Part shown: piece after piece, positions 21,051-33,240 of the stretch
Layout of the letters: each line of letters starts with the position of its first letter
Position numbering within the stretch: position 1 is the stretch's first letter
Assembly: GCA_023974075.1 (NCBI GenBank)
Contig: JAMFTG010000516.1
Location: 1 to 64,000 of the forward strand
Direction of reading: 5' to 3'
Length of the DNA: 64,000 bases
Source: Chaenocephalus aceratus
Taxonomy: Eukaryota > Chordata > Actinopteri > Perciformes > Channichthyidae
Translations under genes and position numbers: made by a program
Notes under the pieces: generated by a model
The model's database searches: none
Seen by the model: only the letters and a program-made list of their open reading frames with translations
What the model was told of the DNA's origin: nothing

Positions 21051-21974
21051 TATCTGTATATACTAGACTTTGCTGTGGGGGACCCGGGTACGATACCCGC
21101 CTGAGCTCTTTTAATGGAAATGCGAAAATTATTTAAAATGAGTTGAATTGAGAGAGGGATACTTTTAAGTTAATTATTATAGGTTTATTCATTATGGAAT
21201 TATTAAATATAAAACAATTGTGTTGAATTAAGAGAGGGATAATGGGTTACATTATAATTTGTCAGGGTGAACAGTGAATGTGTGAAATACTAATATTATG
21301 CTAACCGCTAGTTGCTAAGCTAACGGCAGCTATTTCAATGTGTATTGCCATTGAAAATGCTAACCGCTAGCAGCAAAGCTAGTATCACAGCCTCTGCTTT
21401 GTTTGCAGATACTTTGCACACGTTTTTCACACGCTAGAAGTCTGGGAGTACTTCGGTTAGCTTCGTCTTGATCTGTAGATGTCATTCGATGCATCGTTTG
21501 TCCATTTTGATGGCGGAAAAGACAGGAAGATGTCCCGAATATACAGCTATAAGCTTGAGGCGACCACTCGGAGACCCTGGTTCGAAACTCCTGTCAGACT
21601 CTCCATATTGTATAGCAGAACAAATACATTTATACAAAAACATTTGAAACATTATAAGTATAATCATTGGGAACATTTAAGAACATTATACACATTAATT
21701 TCATCATATTAATCATATTAATCATATATCACACAATGGTGTGATGTGAAAAGCCATTGCTACGTTTTAAAACTTGTAAACACGCTAGGAGTCTGAAAGT
21801 GGTTTTATTAGCTTCGTATTGATTTGTAGATGTGATTTGATGTGTTTTTTGTCAATTTCGATCGCCAAAACGATAGAGAAATGTCTTTTTACTTTATAGT
21901 GGAGTCTATATATAATACTTTTGTTCAATAAGCTTTTAGCGCCACTTGTGGGGCAATGGAATGAGACTCGCTCC
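21051..21974. repeat. AT-rich transition with two R1 copies
   Basis: Two R1 modules (about 21,415-21,535 and 21,775-21,880) in otherwise AT-rich sequence that includes GCTAACCGCTAG words. No gene is seen. An inverted repeat CGGGTA/TACCCG with a CGA loop is at about 21,086-21,100. Confidence 0.5.
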
Positions 21975-22215
21975 TTGGAGTGGGAGAGTTTAGAAGGTAT
22001 ATCTGCAAGTGGGCTTCCACATTGAGATGTGGGATCTACAAGTGGGCTTCCATATTGAGATGTGGGAGCCCTGAAGTGGGCTCTCATATTGACTTGTGGG
22101 ACAGTCAATATAACTATTATTATTATTTTGGAATTATTAATAATATTGAGAAGTGGGTTTCCATATTGAGATGTGGGATCTACAAGTGGGCTTCCATATT
22201 GAGATGTGGGACACC
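21975..22215. repeat. ~36-bp minisatellite (AGTGGGCTTCCATATTGAGA)
   Basis: Five to six units with CTTCCATATTGAGATGTGGG, one interrupted by an ATTATT-rich insertion at about 22,100-22,145. Confidence 0.8.
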
Positions 22216-22239
22216 CCCCCGACATGACAAATAAGTAAG

Positions 22240-22694
22240 TGGGACCCCATATTGGGTTGACGGACACCCCCCCCCCCCTAAGTACAAGTACACGGTAAGT
22301 GAATACTCGTGTTACTGTGTAATATGTGGAAAGTGGGACCCCGTATTGGGTTTACGGACACCCCCCCCATAAGTACAAGTACGCAGCGAGCGAATACCGG
22401 CGTTACTGTGTAACACGTGGAAAGCGGGCTCCCGTACGGGCCTGACGGACGCCCCCGCCGTCGCCGCCCGGTGGCCGGAGACGGGACGGCGTCCGGGAGC
22501 CGCCTATCGGGTTAACCTTCGCCCGAGAGCGGGGGGCGGGGGTCGGAGGCGCGGGGACCCCATCGAGACCCCCCGGGGGTCCGGCTATTTTACAAACGTC
22601 GGAGGGGGCGGAGCAAGCCGCCGTTTGCGACCTACGCGTACCCTGGCAGCTTAGTAGGCTGTCGGCGGGCTCCGGGCGGCGGAGCAGTACTGCT
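22240..22694. repeat. ~93-bp units grading into a CpG-rich segment
   Basis: Three successive units share GTGGGACCCC..ATTGGG..ACGGACACCCCCC..AAGTACAAGTAC. From left to right the same positions change from TG/CA to CG (for example GTAAGTGAATACTCGTG to GCGAGCGAATACCGGCG). The third unit merges into a ~280-bp CpG-dense block ending where the LINE-derived minisatellite begins. Confidence 0.65.
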
Positions 22695-23453
22695 AGCATT
22701 GGTTCCTCACTAACACTAAGAAAGTGGATCAGTCCAGTTCTGAGGTCTTTACACTGGTTCCTCACCAACACTAAGAAAGTGGATCAGTCCAGTTCTGAGG
22801 TCTTTAAACTGGTTCCTCACTAACACTAGGAAAGTGGATCAGTCCAGTTCTTAAGTCTTTACACTGGTTCCTCACTAACACTAAGAAAGTGGATCACATC
22901 ACTCCTGTTCTGAAGTCTTTACACTGGTTCCTCACTAACACTAAGAAAGTGGATCAGTCCAGTTCTGAGGTCTTTACACTGGTTCCTCACTAACACTAAG
23001 AAAGTGGATCAGTCCAGTGCTGAGGTCTTTAAACTGGTTCCTCACTAACACTAGGAAAGTGGATCAGTCCAGTTCTTAAGTCTTTACACTGGTTCCTCAC
23101 TAACACTAAGAAAGTGGATCACATCACTCCTGTTCTGAAGTCTTTACACTGGTTCCTCACTAACACTAAAAAAGTAGATCAGTCCAGTTCTGAGGTCTTT
23201 ACACGGGTTCCTCACTAACACTAAGAAAGTGGATCAGTCCAGTTCTGAGGTCTTTCAACTGGTTCCTCACTAACACTAGGAAAGTGGATCAGTCCAGTTC
23301 TTAAGTCTTTACACTGGTTCCTCACTAACACTAAGAAAGTGGATCACATCACTCCTGTTCTAAAGTCTTTACACTGGTTCCTCACTAACACTTAGAAAGT
23401 GGATCAGTCCATTTCTGAGGTCTTTAAACTGATTCCTCCCTAACACTAAGAAA
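22695..23453 (+). repeat. LINE-derived minisatellite array 1 (55/60-bp units)
   Basis: Tandem units of two kinds: a 60-bp form containing GTGGATCACATCACTCCTGT and a 55-bp form containing GTGGATCAGTCCAGTTCTGA. The 60-bp form is colinear with LINE coding sequence that directly follows at 23,454 (T-K-K-V-D-H-I-T-P-V-L-K-S-L-H-W), so the array grew out of the LINE ORF2. Confidence 0.85.
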
Positions 23454-24010
23454 GTGGATCACATCACTCCTGTTCTGAAGTCTTTACACTGGCTTCCTGT
23501 ATGTCAAAGAATATATTTCAAAATACTGCTGCTGGTTTATAAAGCACTGAATGGTTTAGGCCCAAAATACATTGCTGACCTCCTGCTAAATGATGAACCA
23601 TCCAGATCTCTCAGGTCTTCAGGGACTGGTCAGCTTTCTGTCCCCAGAGTCAGAACTAAACATGGAGAAGCAGCGTTCAGTTATTATGCTCCAAATATCT
23701 GGAACAAACTCCCAGAAACCTGCAGGTCCGCTGCAACTTTTACTACTTTTAAATCTAGGCCACTATTCTATTTTCAGAAACCTTTTTTAAATAGCCATTC
23801 ACATCTTACACGGCACTGTAACTTATATGAATGTATTTTAAACCTGTCTTATCCTATTTTAGATTGTTTTATTTGTATTCTCTTAGCTTTTTAATGACCG
23901 TTTTAAACTTAAATGTCATTCTATGTTTTGTTTCTGTTGCACTATGTCTAAATGCTTTCAATGTATTTTTTATAAAGCACTTTGAATTTCCTTGAAATGG
24001 GCTGAATAGA
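23454..24010 (+). mobile_element. LINE (CR1/L2 group) ORF2 C-terminus and 3' end, copy 1
   Basis: A 146-codon open end of a LINE reverse-transcriptase ORF (HITPVLKSLHWLPVCQRI, LLLVYKALNGLGPKYIADLL, GEAAFSYYAPNIWNKLP), stop at 23,894, then a 3' tail with TATAAAGCACTTTGAATT, typical of fish L2-like elements. There is no RT core here; the 5' side is the minisatellite. The 2.18-kb segment holding array, LINE end and flank is repeated almost identically at 24,911-27,090. Confidence 0.85.
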
Positions 24011-24910
24011 TAAACGTGTCTTGCGTAGCAACAAAGATAAATACATTGTTTTATATTGGTGTAAAACAGTCAGGTCATCTTGATAAAACATATTGAGTTA
24101 AAGAACTTTGAGTTTTAGGGCAGTTATAAATGTGATAAAAGCAGCAATCTTTATTTCACTTTCAGGTTTACTTAGTGTGGAAATGTTACCGTGTCTAATC
24201 ATTAACCTGGTTTATGTCCCTGTTCATCTCAAACAAAGTAAAACAAAAATGTAAGTTAGTTACTAAGACAAGCTTCTTTGTCTTTAAAACAGATTACACA
24301 AATATTCCTGGGTGACTCATTTCAGAATAATATAAATTACAGAAGTATTATCAGTTAAATGTACTTCAAGCATCAAAAGTACTTGTTAAACATAATTGCA
24401 CTTTTCAAAGCATTATTATTAAGGTTATTATAACCCTGTTTTCATCCCAGATATGTAAGTATTTTAGTTTTGCAGTTTGTCAGTGTGGACCAAATGTAGA
24501 TACTTGAAATACTGTGTAGTGTATTCATACAGTACTGCATTATACAATATCAGCATATCATGTACAGTATTTATATATGAACAAAGTAACTATGAGTGTT
24601 AAATAAATGTCGTGGAGTAAAAAGTACAATATCCGCCTCTGAAAGGAGTACAAATATAAAGTAGCATCTCAAAGTACATACTTTTCAGAAGTGACCCTTT
24701 TTAGAATAATATATAGATATTTTATCACATGGTTACAATTATTGCTCCATTCATCTGTTTATCTGTTTATCTGTTTATTCATCTGTAATAGTTTTATAAT
24801 AGTAAATCATAATGTATAAGTTGATTTCGTTTTCTATTGATTTGACAAATAAATGTAGTGAGTAGAAAAGTACAATGTTTGCTTCAAAAGGTAGAGGAGT
24901 AGAAGTCTGA
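24011..24910. repeat. 3' flank of the LINE composite, copy 1
   Basis: AT-rich sequence shared with 26,191-27,090, 33,235-34,105 and (first part only) 44,480-44,850. It contains hAT-MITE-like words (AAAAGTACTTGTTAA, GGTAGAGGAGTAGAAGT) and ends exactly where the next minisatellite starts. No gene is seen. Confidence 0.75.
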
Positions 24911-25633
24911 AGTCCAGTTCTGAGGTCTTTAAACTGGTTCCTCACTAACACTAGGAAAGTGGATCAGTCCAGTTCTTAAGTCTTTACACTGGTTCCTCAC
25001 TAACACTAAGAAAGTGGATCACATCACTCCTGTTCTGAAGTCTTTACACTGGTTCCTCACTAACACTAAGAAAGTGGATCAGTCCAGTTCTGAGGTCTTT
25101 ACACTGGTTCCTCACTAACACTAAGAAAGTGGATCAGTCCAGTGCTGAGGTCTTTAAACTGGTTCCTCACTAACACTAGGAAAGTGGATCAGTCCAGTTC
25201 TTAAGTCTTTACACTGGTTCCTCACTAACACTAAGAAAGTGGATCACATCACTCCTGTTCTGAAGTCTTTACACTGGTTCCTCACTAACACTAAAAAAGT
25301 AGATCAGTCCAGTTCTGAGGTCTTTACACGGGTTCCTCACTAACACTAAGAAAGTGGATCAGTCCAGTTCTGAGGTCTTTCAACTGGTTCCTCACTAACA
25401 CTAGGAAAGTGGATCAGTCCAGTTCTTAAGTCTTTACACTGGTTCCTCACTAACACTAAGAAAGTGGATCACATCACTCCTGTTCTAAAGTCTTTACACT
25501 GGTTCCTCACTAACACTTAGAAAGTGGATCAGTCCATTTCTGAGGTCTTTAAACTGATTCCTCCCTAACACTATGAAAGTGGATCAGTCCAGTTCTTAAG
25601 TATTTACACTGGTTCCTCACTAACACTAAGAAA
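24911..25633 (+). repeat. LINE-derived minisatellite array 2
   Basis: Same units and almost the same unit order as array 1, offset by 2,180 bp, with one extra segment near 25,570-25,610. Confidence 0.85.
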
Positions 25634-26190
25634 GTGGATCACATCACTCCTGTTCTGAAGTCTTTACACTGGCTTCCTGTATGTCAAAGAATATATTTCA
25701 AAATACTGCTGCTGGTTTATAAAGCACTGAATGGTTTAGGCCCAAAATACATTGCTGACCTCCTGCTAAATGATGAACCATCCAGATCTCTCAGGTCTTC
25801 AGGGACTGGTCAGCTTTCTGTCCCCAGAGTCAGAACTAAACATGGAGAAGCAGCGTTCAGTTATTATGCTCCAAATATCTGGAACAAACTCCCAGAAACC
25901 TGCAGGTCCGCTGCAACTCTTACTACTTTTAAATCTAGGCCACTATTCTATTTTCAGAAACCTTTTTTAAATAGCCATTCACATCTTACACGGCACTGTA
26001 ACTTATATGAATGTATTTTAAACCTGTCTTATCCTATTTTAGATTGTTTTATTTGTATTCTCTTAGCTTTTTAATGACCGTTTTAAACTTAAATGTCATT
26101 CTATGTTTTGTTTCTGTTGCACTATGTCTAAATGCTTTCAATGTATTTTTTATAAAGCACTTTGAATTTCCTTGAAATGGGCTGAATAGA
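25634..26190 (+). mobile_element. LINE ORF2 C-terminus and 3' end, copy 2
   Basis: 146-codon open end differing from copy 1 by very few bases (for example F to L at ATFTTF/ATLTTF). Stop at 26,074, then the same 3' tail. The near-identity of all parts shows a recent tandem duplication of the whole composite. Confidence 0.85.
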
Positions 26191-27090
26191 TAAACGTGTC
26201 TTGCGTAGCAACAAAGATAAATACATTGTTTTATATTGGTGTAAAACAGTCAGGTCATCTTGATAAAACATATTGAGTTAAAGAACTTTGAGTTTTAGGG
26301 CGGTTATAAATGTGATAAAAGCAGCAATCTTTATTTCACTTTCAGGTTTACTTAGTGTGGAAATGTTACCGTGTCTAATCATTAACCTGGTTTATGTCCC
26401 TGTTCATCTCAAACAAAGTAAAACAAAAATGTAAGTTAGTTACTAAGACAAGCTTCTTTGTCTTTAAAACAGATTACACAAATATTCCTGGGTGACTCAT
26501 TTCAGAATAATATAAATTACAGAAGTATTATCAGTTAAATGTACTTCAAGCATCAAAAGTACTTGTTAAACATAATTGCACTTTTCAAAGCATTATTATT
26601 AAGGTTATTATAACCCTGTTTTCATCCCAGATATGTAAGTATTTTAGTTTTGCAGTTTGTCAGTGTGGACCAAATGTAGATACTTGAAATACTGTGTAGT
26701 GTATTCATACAGTACTGCATTATACAATATCAGCATATCATGTACAGTATTTATATATGAACAAAGTAACTATGAGTGTTAAATAAATGTCGTGGAGTAA
26801 AAAGTACAATATCCGCCTCTGAAAGGAGTACAAATATAAAGTAGTATCTCAAAGTACATACTTTTCAGAAGTGACCCTTTCTTAGAATAATATATAGATA
26901 TTTTATCACATGGTTACAATTATTGCTCCATTCATCTGTTTATCTGTTTATCTGTTTATTCATCTGTAATAGTTTTATAATAGTAAATCATAATGTATAA
27001 GTTGATTTCGTTTTCTATTGATTTGACAAATAAATGTAGTGAGTAGAAAAGTACAATGTTTGCTTCAAAAGGTAGAGGAGTAGGAGTCTG
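26191..27090. repeat. 3' flank of the LINE composite, copy 2
   Basis: Nearly identical to 24,011-24,910, with a few single-base changes (one insertion near 26,880). Confidence 0.75.
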
Positions 27091-28043
27091 AAGTCCAGTT
27101 CTGAGGTCTTTAAACTGGTTCCTCACTAACACTAGGAAAGTGGATCAGTCCAGTTCTTAAGTCTTTACACTGGTTCCTCACTAACACTAAGAAAGTGGAT
27201 CACATCACTCCTGTTCTGAAGTCTTTACACTGGTTCCTCACTAACACTAAGAAAGTGGATCACATCACTCCTGTTCTGAAGTCTTTACACTGGTTCCTCA
27301 CTAACACTAAGAAAGTGGATCACATCACTCCTGTTCTGAAGTCTTTAAACTGGTTCCTCACTAACACTAGGAAAGTGGATCAGTCCAGTTCTTAAGTCTT
27401 TACACTGGTTCCTCAATAACACTAAGAAAGTGGATCACATCACTCCTGTTCTGAAGTCTTTACACTGGTTCCTCACTAACACTAAGAAAGTGGATCAGTC
27501 CAGTTCTGAGGTCTTTACACTGGTTCCTCACCAACACTTAGAAAGTGGATCAGTCCATTTCTGAGGTCTTTAAACGGATTCCTCACTAAAACTATGAAAG
27601 TGGATCAGTCCAGTTCTTAAGTATTTACACTGATTCCTCACTAACACTAAGAAAGTGGATCACATCACTCCTGTTCTGAAGTCTTTACACTGGTTCCTCA
27701 CTAACACTAAGAAAGTGGATCAGTCCAGTTCTGAGGTCTTTAAACTGGTTCCTCACTAACACTAGGAAAGTGGATCAGTCCAGTTCTGAGGTCTTTACAC
27801 TGGTTCCTCACTAACACTAAGAAAGTGGATCAGTCCAGTTCTGAGGTCTTTAAACTGGTTCCTCACTAACACTAGGAAAGTGGATCAGTCCAGTTCTGAG
27901 GTCTTTGAACTGGTTCCTCACTAACACTAGGAAAGTGGATCAGTCCAGTTCTTAGGTCTTTACACTGGTTCCTCACTAACACTAAGAAAGTGGATCACAT
28001 CACTCCTGTTCTGAAGTCTTTACACTGGTTCCTCACTAACACT
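27091..28043 (+). repeat. LINE-derived minisatellite array 3
   Basis: About 17 units, with a run of 60-bp in-frame units at 27,195-27,395. The array ends abruptly in the endonuclease domain of a different LINE at 28,044 instead of in its own LINE end. Confidence 0.85.
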
Positions 28044-30600
28044 GACATGGTGGTGGGCAGCTACAGACCCCCCTCAGCTGTCAAAGACTCCTTGTCTTCA
28101 CTAGCAAATCTTTTATCACAACTAGACTACAAGGAAATAGTGCTACTTGGAGATTTTAACTGGGACTGGTTAACTGCAGTTTCAGAGGATTTTAAAAACC
28201 TTTGTATCTCTTTGAATGTTACTCAGATTGTGGACAGTCCTACTCACCCGAATATTAAGTCCCCTAATAAATCCTCCCTAATTGATCTCATTTTAACTAA
28301 TGTTCTTCATAAATATTCTTCTGTGGGAGTATTTGCAAATGATCTGAGCGATCACTGTGTTGTAGCCACAATTAGGGACACTAAGGTCCAAAAGGTTAAA
28401 CCTCGCATTATCATCAAGAGAGACATAAAACATTTTGTGGAGCAGGGTTTTGTGCATGATCTGTTTGATTTTGATTGGGGTAAAATCGATCTGTGTGCTG
28501 ATGTTGAAACCGCATGGTCTTATTTTTATCTTGGTTTTATGGAGATCATTTATAGACATGCACCCCTGCGTACATTTAGAGTAAAGGGACGAGACAATCC
28601 TTGGTTTTCTGCTGAGCTGTCTAGTCTCCTTCATGAGAGAAACAAGGCCTGGGCAAAGGCTAGGAAATCAGGCTCAGAGATAGAGTGGCTGCGTTTTAGG
28701 CAGCTAAGGAATAGCTTCACTTCAAATGTAAAAAGTGCAAAGTCGAAGTACTATTTGTCAGTTACCACAGAAAACCTAAATAATCCTAGGACATTTTGGA
28801 AAGCAATAAAATCGATATCAACCGGTGAGATCCGTAATGAGCTACCTCCGTGCCTTACCACAGCATCTGGCCCTATATCGGACAGGGCCACTATGCTAAA
28901 TTGCTTTAATGAGCATTTTGTGTCCTGTGGTTCTCTATTTGATTCTGTCACTAACTCTGCTTCTGTAAACACCACAGTCTGTGACTCTGAACAACGTGGT
29001 CTGGAAAACCCTTTCAGTTGTACCCCTTTTACTGTTGATGTTGTTCATGAAGCCTTATCTAAGCTAGATCCTAGGAAACCGGCTGGCCCGGACAACTTAG
29101 AACCTTTCTTTTTAAAGATAGCTGCAGACTTTATTGCTCCACCTCTTACTTCTCTTTTTAACCTCTCCCTCAGCACAAATACAATTCCAAAAGTATGGAA
29201 GTCTGCTTATGTCTTGCCTTTACTGAAAGGAGGGGAGGCAACTATTTTAAATAACTATAGGCCAATCTCTAAATTGTCAGTTCTGGCTAAGGTTCTTGAA
29301 CGTCTAGTGAGTGAACAGGTAAAGGAGTTTTTATGTACAAATGACATCCTGTCTAAACATCAGTCAGGCTTCAGAAAGAAACACAGCACCATCACTGCCA
29401 CAATGAAAGTGATAAATGACATTACTAGTATTTTAGATAATAAGCAGAGTTGTGCAGCTCTGTTTATTGACCTTTCCAAAGCATTTGACACCGTTGATCA
29501 TTGCATTTTAAAGCAGAGGCTACTCAGTATTGGCCTATCCAGCCTTGCAGTGGGTGGTTTGTGAACTACCTCTCTGAAAGGTCCCAATGTGTTCATTTTG
29601 ATGGACTGTCTTCTGAGTGGTTAAAGATTTCTAATGGTGTACCACAAGGTTCTGTTTTAGGACCACTTTTATTCTCCATATATATTAACAGCGTAGGTGA
29701 TAATGTGGATGAAGCTACTTTACATTTTTATGCGGATGATACTGTGATGTATTGTGCAGGTCCCACCATTAAGGAGGCTGTTGTTAAATTACAGGCTGTT
29801 TTTAACACTATTCAGACTCAGCTCTCTGAACTAAAGCTTCTTCTAAATGTGGATCAAACCAAGGTAATGCTCTTTTCAAAAGCAAAAAAGACACCAGAGC
29901 CTGTTTTAGATATTGTAACTACGCAAGGAACAAAACTTGAAGTTGTTGCCTGTTACAAATACCTTGGTATCTGGCTTGATGATTGTCTCACTTTTAAACG
30001 TCATGTCAATAACCTGCTTAAAAAGCTGAGGGTTAGGCTAGGGTTCTTTTTCAGAAACAAGTCCTGTTTCTCGCTTGAGGCCAGGAAAAGGCTAGTCACT
30101 GTGACCTTTTTACCTGTGCTGGACTCTGGGGATCTGGTCTTTATGAATGCACCTGCCAATTGCCTGGTCCAGTTAGATGCTGCGTATCACAGTGCACTGA
30201 GATTTGTGACAAACTGTAAAGCATTAACCCATCACTGTACCCTGTATGCAAGGGCTGGTTTTCCTTCACTAACTGTACGGAGGCTCAGTCACTGGTACAT
30301 TTTTATATACAAAGCCATGCTAGGGAAACTTCCATCTTATATCTGCTCCCTGATCTCACTGAGAATTGTAAGTGGTTACTGCCTGAGATCGAATGCTGTG
30401 GTTTTATTAAATGTGCCAACTGCTAGGACTGTCTTAGGGAAGACAGCTTTTAGATGCGCAGCTCCTCTGTCTTGGAACAGTCTGCAAATTAAATGGAAAC
30501 TGAGCAATCTGGTGCCACTAAATGTTTTTAAAGCTCGGTTGGATGCTACTCAATCGGAAGCTGTTGGTACCTGTTTATGTGGATCATTATGTAAATGATG
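28044..30600 (+). mobile_element. LINE A (CR1/L2/Rex group), 5'-truncated, one frameshift
   Basis: Coding runs from within the endonuclease domain (SYRPPS; LLGDFNWDW near 28,146; LSDHCVVA near 28,343) through a linker to the reverse transcriptase: NNYRPISKLSVLAKVLE, FIDLSKAFDTVDH, NGVPQGSVLGPLLFSIYIN and the catalytic YADD at 29,732-29,740. The frame shifts near 29,540-29,555, where the first frame ends at 29,564 and a second continues to a stop at 30,598. The N-terminal part of the endonuclease and any ORF1 are missing; the left neighbour is the minisatellite, whose frame reads into the LINE by chance. No 3' tail or poly(A) is recognised. Autonomous activity is unlikely in this state. Confidence 0.85.
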
Positions 30601-30659
30601 CTGGATGATGTCCTTTTGTTGTTCTGTTTATGCTGAAATGCTCCTCTCGAGCTCTGTTC

Positions 30660-32820
30660 CTAAATATCTATAGACCACCCAAATACTGTGCAAGCTTTGT
30701 GATGACTTTACCGAACTGCTGTCTATAGTGTGTATTGACTTTGACCGTCTAGTCATTCTTGGTGATTTTAACATCCATGTTGACAACCCCCAGGACAGAG
30801 GGGCTAAAGAACTGTTTTGTGTTCTTGATAGCTATGGACTGACTCAGCATGTGACGGAGACCACGCACAATAAGGGCACACTCTGGACTTAATTATCTCA
30901 AAGGGTCTGAATATCTCTAAGGTTGTGGTGACTGATGTTGCACTCTGACCATTATTGTGTTTCTTTGAGAGCTCTATTCCTGTTCACACAAATGTTCAAA
31001 AAGAGGGTAACCACAAAGCGATATTTAATTGAAAATACTAGGGAAATGTTTACTCAGAATTTTTTCTTCCACACTTGCCCCTGCTAACACCTCAGTAAAT
31101 GAGCTAGTAGATCATTTTAATTCAAAAATTCAAATGTTATAGATGCCATTTCTCCAACTAAGGTAAAGGAAGTGACTGGCAAGAAATATCTCCATGGAGA
31201 AAGGCCATGACCGTGAGACCAGAGAAAAAAGAGAATGTCGAAAGCTGAACGCAGGTGGCGAAAAACAAATCTCCAGGTTCACTTTGAAATCTATAAAGAG
31301 AGACTTGGCTTTATAATTTGGAATTGAAAAACGCACGACAGTCTTTCTTCTCTGACATCATTACCAAAAACAAAAACAATGCACGTGCCTTGTTTGCTAC
31401 CGTCGACAGACTAACTAACCCCCCAGTGTCAGTATCCTTTGAATTTCTAACCACCAGGGCGTGCAATGATTTTGCCTCCTTCACTGACAAAATTCAGAAA
31501 ATCAGACAAGCAGTCAGTGCCTCTGCATCAGGAAACAGCAAATGTGTTGTCCCTATGTCCACCTAATATCAATTCAAGCACCATGACACAATTCCATCAG
31601 ATTAATGATAAAACCCTAGAGGACATTATACAACTTCTGAAATCCTCCTCCTGCTGCCTTGATATTATTCTAACAGGATTTTTCAAAGATGTTTTTCCTT
31701 GCATGGCCTCAGATCTACTTCATATAGTAAACAAATCTCTTCACTCGGGTATTTTTCCACAGGCCCTGAAAACTGCAGTCATTAAACCGCTCTTAAAAAA
31801 TAATAATCTAGATGCTTCAGTAATGAACAATTACAGGCCCATATCAAACCTCCCATTTCTAGGTAAAATCATTGAAAAAGTTGTTTTTCAACAGTTGAGT
31901 AATTTCTTGCATTTAAATAGTTGTTTCGATGTGTTCCAGTCAGGCTTTCGCCCAAAACCACAGCACTGAGACTGCTCTTGTACAGGTCTTCAATGACATC
32001 AACTTAAACACAGACAGTGGCAGAACTTCAGTGTTAGTATTATTAGATCTCAGTGCTGCGTTTGACACTGTTGACCACAGGATATTACTAGACCGACTGG
32101 AAAACTGGGTGGGACTTTCGGAAACAGTTCTAAATTGGTTTGAATCCTACTTAAAGGACAGAAAGAACTTGTTTCTATAGGTAAATACACATCTGAGTTG
32201 ACAAATATGACATGTGGGGTTTCTCAAGGCTCCATCTTGGGGCCTCTCTCTTTAACATCTACATGCTACCACTGGCTCAGATAATGAAAAACAACTAAAT
32301 AAGTTACCATAGCTATGCAGATGACACACACATTTACGAAACAATTTCACTAGGAGACTATGCTCCAATTCAAACACTGAGTAAGTGCATTGAACAAATC
32401 AATGACTGGATGTGTCAGAACTTTCTCCAATTAAACAAAGATAAAACTGAGGTAATGGTTTTTGGAGCCAAGGCAGAACGTATAAAAGTTAGCGCTGAGC
32501 TTCAGTCTGCAATGTTCAAACCAACAGATAAAGCCAGAAATCTAGGTGTAGTCATGGACTCCGACCTGAGTTTCAACAGTCACATTAAAACAGTTACTAA
32601 ATCAGCCTACTATCACCTAAAGAATATATCTAGGATTAAAAGACTAATGTCACTGCAGGATTTGGGAAAAACTTGTCCATGCCTTTATCTTCATTCAGAT
32701 ATTCATTCATATCTTCACCATTGCAGTAGTCCAGTCTACTGACTGGACTACTGCAATGGTGTCTCACTAAAACATCTATTAGGAAGCTGCAGCTGATTCA
32801 GAACACCGCTGCTAAATGAT
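30660..32820 (+). mobile_element. LINE B (L2-like), degenerate, multiple frameshifts
   Basis: A second, different LINE of the same broad group. Readable pieces in order: IYRPPKYC and VILGDFNIHVDNP (endonuclease), KKRVTTKRYL, a linker frame at 31,318-31,566, RT pieces MNNYRPISNLPFLGKIIEKV (to 31,969), TSVLVLLDLSAAFDTVDHRIL (to 32,180), GVSQGSILGPL, SYADDTHIYE near 32,315, and NLGVVMDSDLSFNSHIK (to 32,742). At least four frame breaks separate them. Near 32,810 it is joined to the 3' end shared by the other composites, with the segment from which the minisatellite arose deleted. Confidence 0.82.
32716..32761. repeat. Perfect 20-bp inverted repeat inside LINE B
   Basis: Arms 32,716-32,735 and 32,742-32,761 are exact reverse complements around a 6-base spacer (CTACTG). 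The right arm matches the expected LINE coding sequence for LDYCNGV, so the left arm is an added inverted copy, which also ends the reading frame. Confidence 0.85.
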
Positions 32821-33240
32821 GAACCATCCAGATCTCTCAGGTCTCAGGGACTGGTCAGCTTTCTGTCCCCAGAGTCAGAACTAAACATGGAGAAGCAGCG
32901 TTCAGTTATTATGCTCCAAATATCTGGAACAAACTCCCAGAAACCTGCAGGTCCGCTGCAACTCTTACTACTTTTAAATCTAGGCCACTATTCTATTTTC
33001 AGAAACCTTTTTTAAATAGCCATTCACATCTTACACGGCACTGTAACTTATATGAATGTATTTTAAACCTGTCTTATCCTATTTTAGATTGTTTTATTTG
33101 TATTCTCTTAGCTTTTTAATGACCGTTTAAACTTAAATGTCATTCTATGTTTTGTTTCTGTTGCACTATGTCTAAATGCTTTCAATGTATTTTTTATAAA
33201 GCACTTTGAATTTCCTTGAAATGGGCTGAATAGATAACGT
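32821..33240 (+). mobile_element. LINE 3' end, copy 3
   Basis: Matches copies 1 and 2 from LLNDEPSRSLRS onward, with a one-base loss near the start (CAGGTCTCAGGG instead of CAGGTCTTCAGGG) that breaks the frame. The 3' tail TATAAAGCACTTTGAATT is kept. Confidence 0.8.

Noticed and set aside
21080..21105. Hairpin CGGGTA-CGA-TACCCG as a tRNA or terminator
   Set aside because: The loop is too small for a T-arm and no other RNA features surround it.
21540..21610. tRNA-like B box (GGTTCGAAACTCC)
   Set aside because: Flanking bases do not form a T-stem or a cloverleaf and no A box is present.
22403..22771. 122-codon minus-strand frame over the CpG block
   Set aside because: It spans the border into the minisatellite and is open because of high GC.
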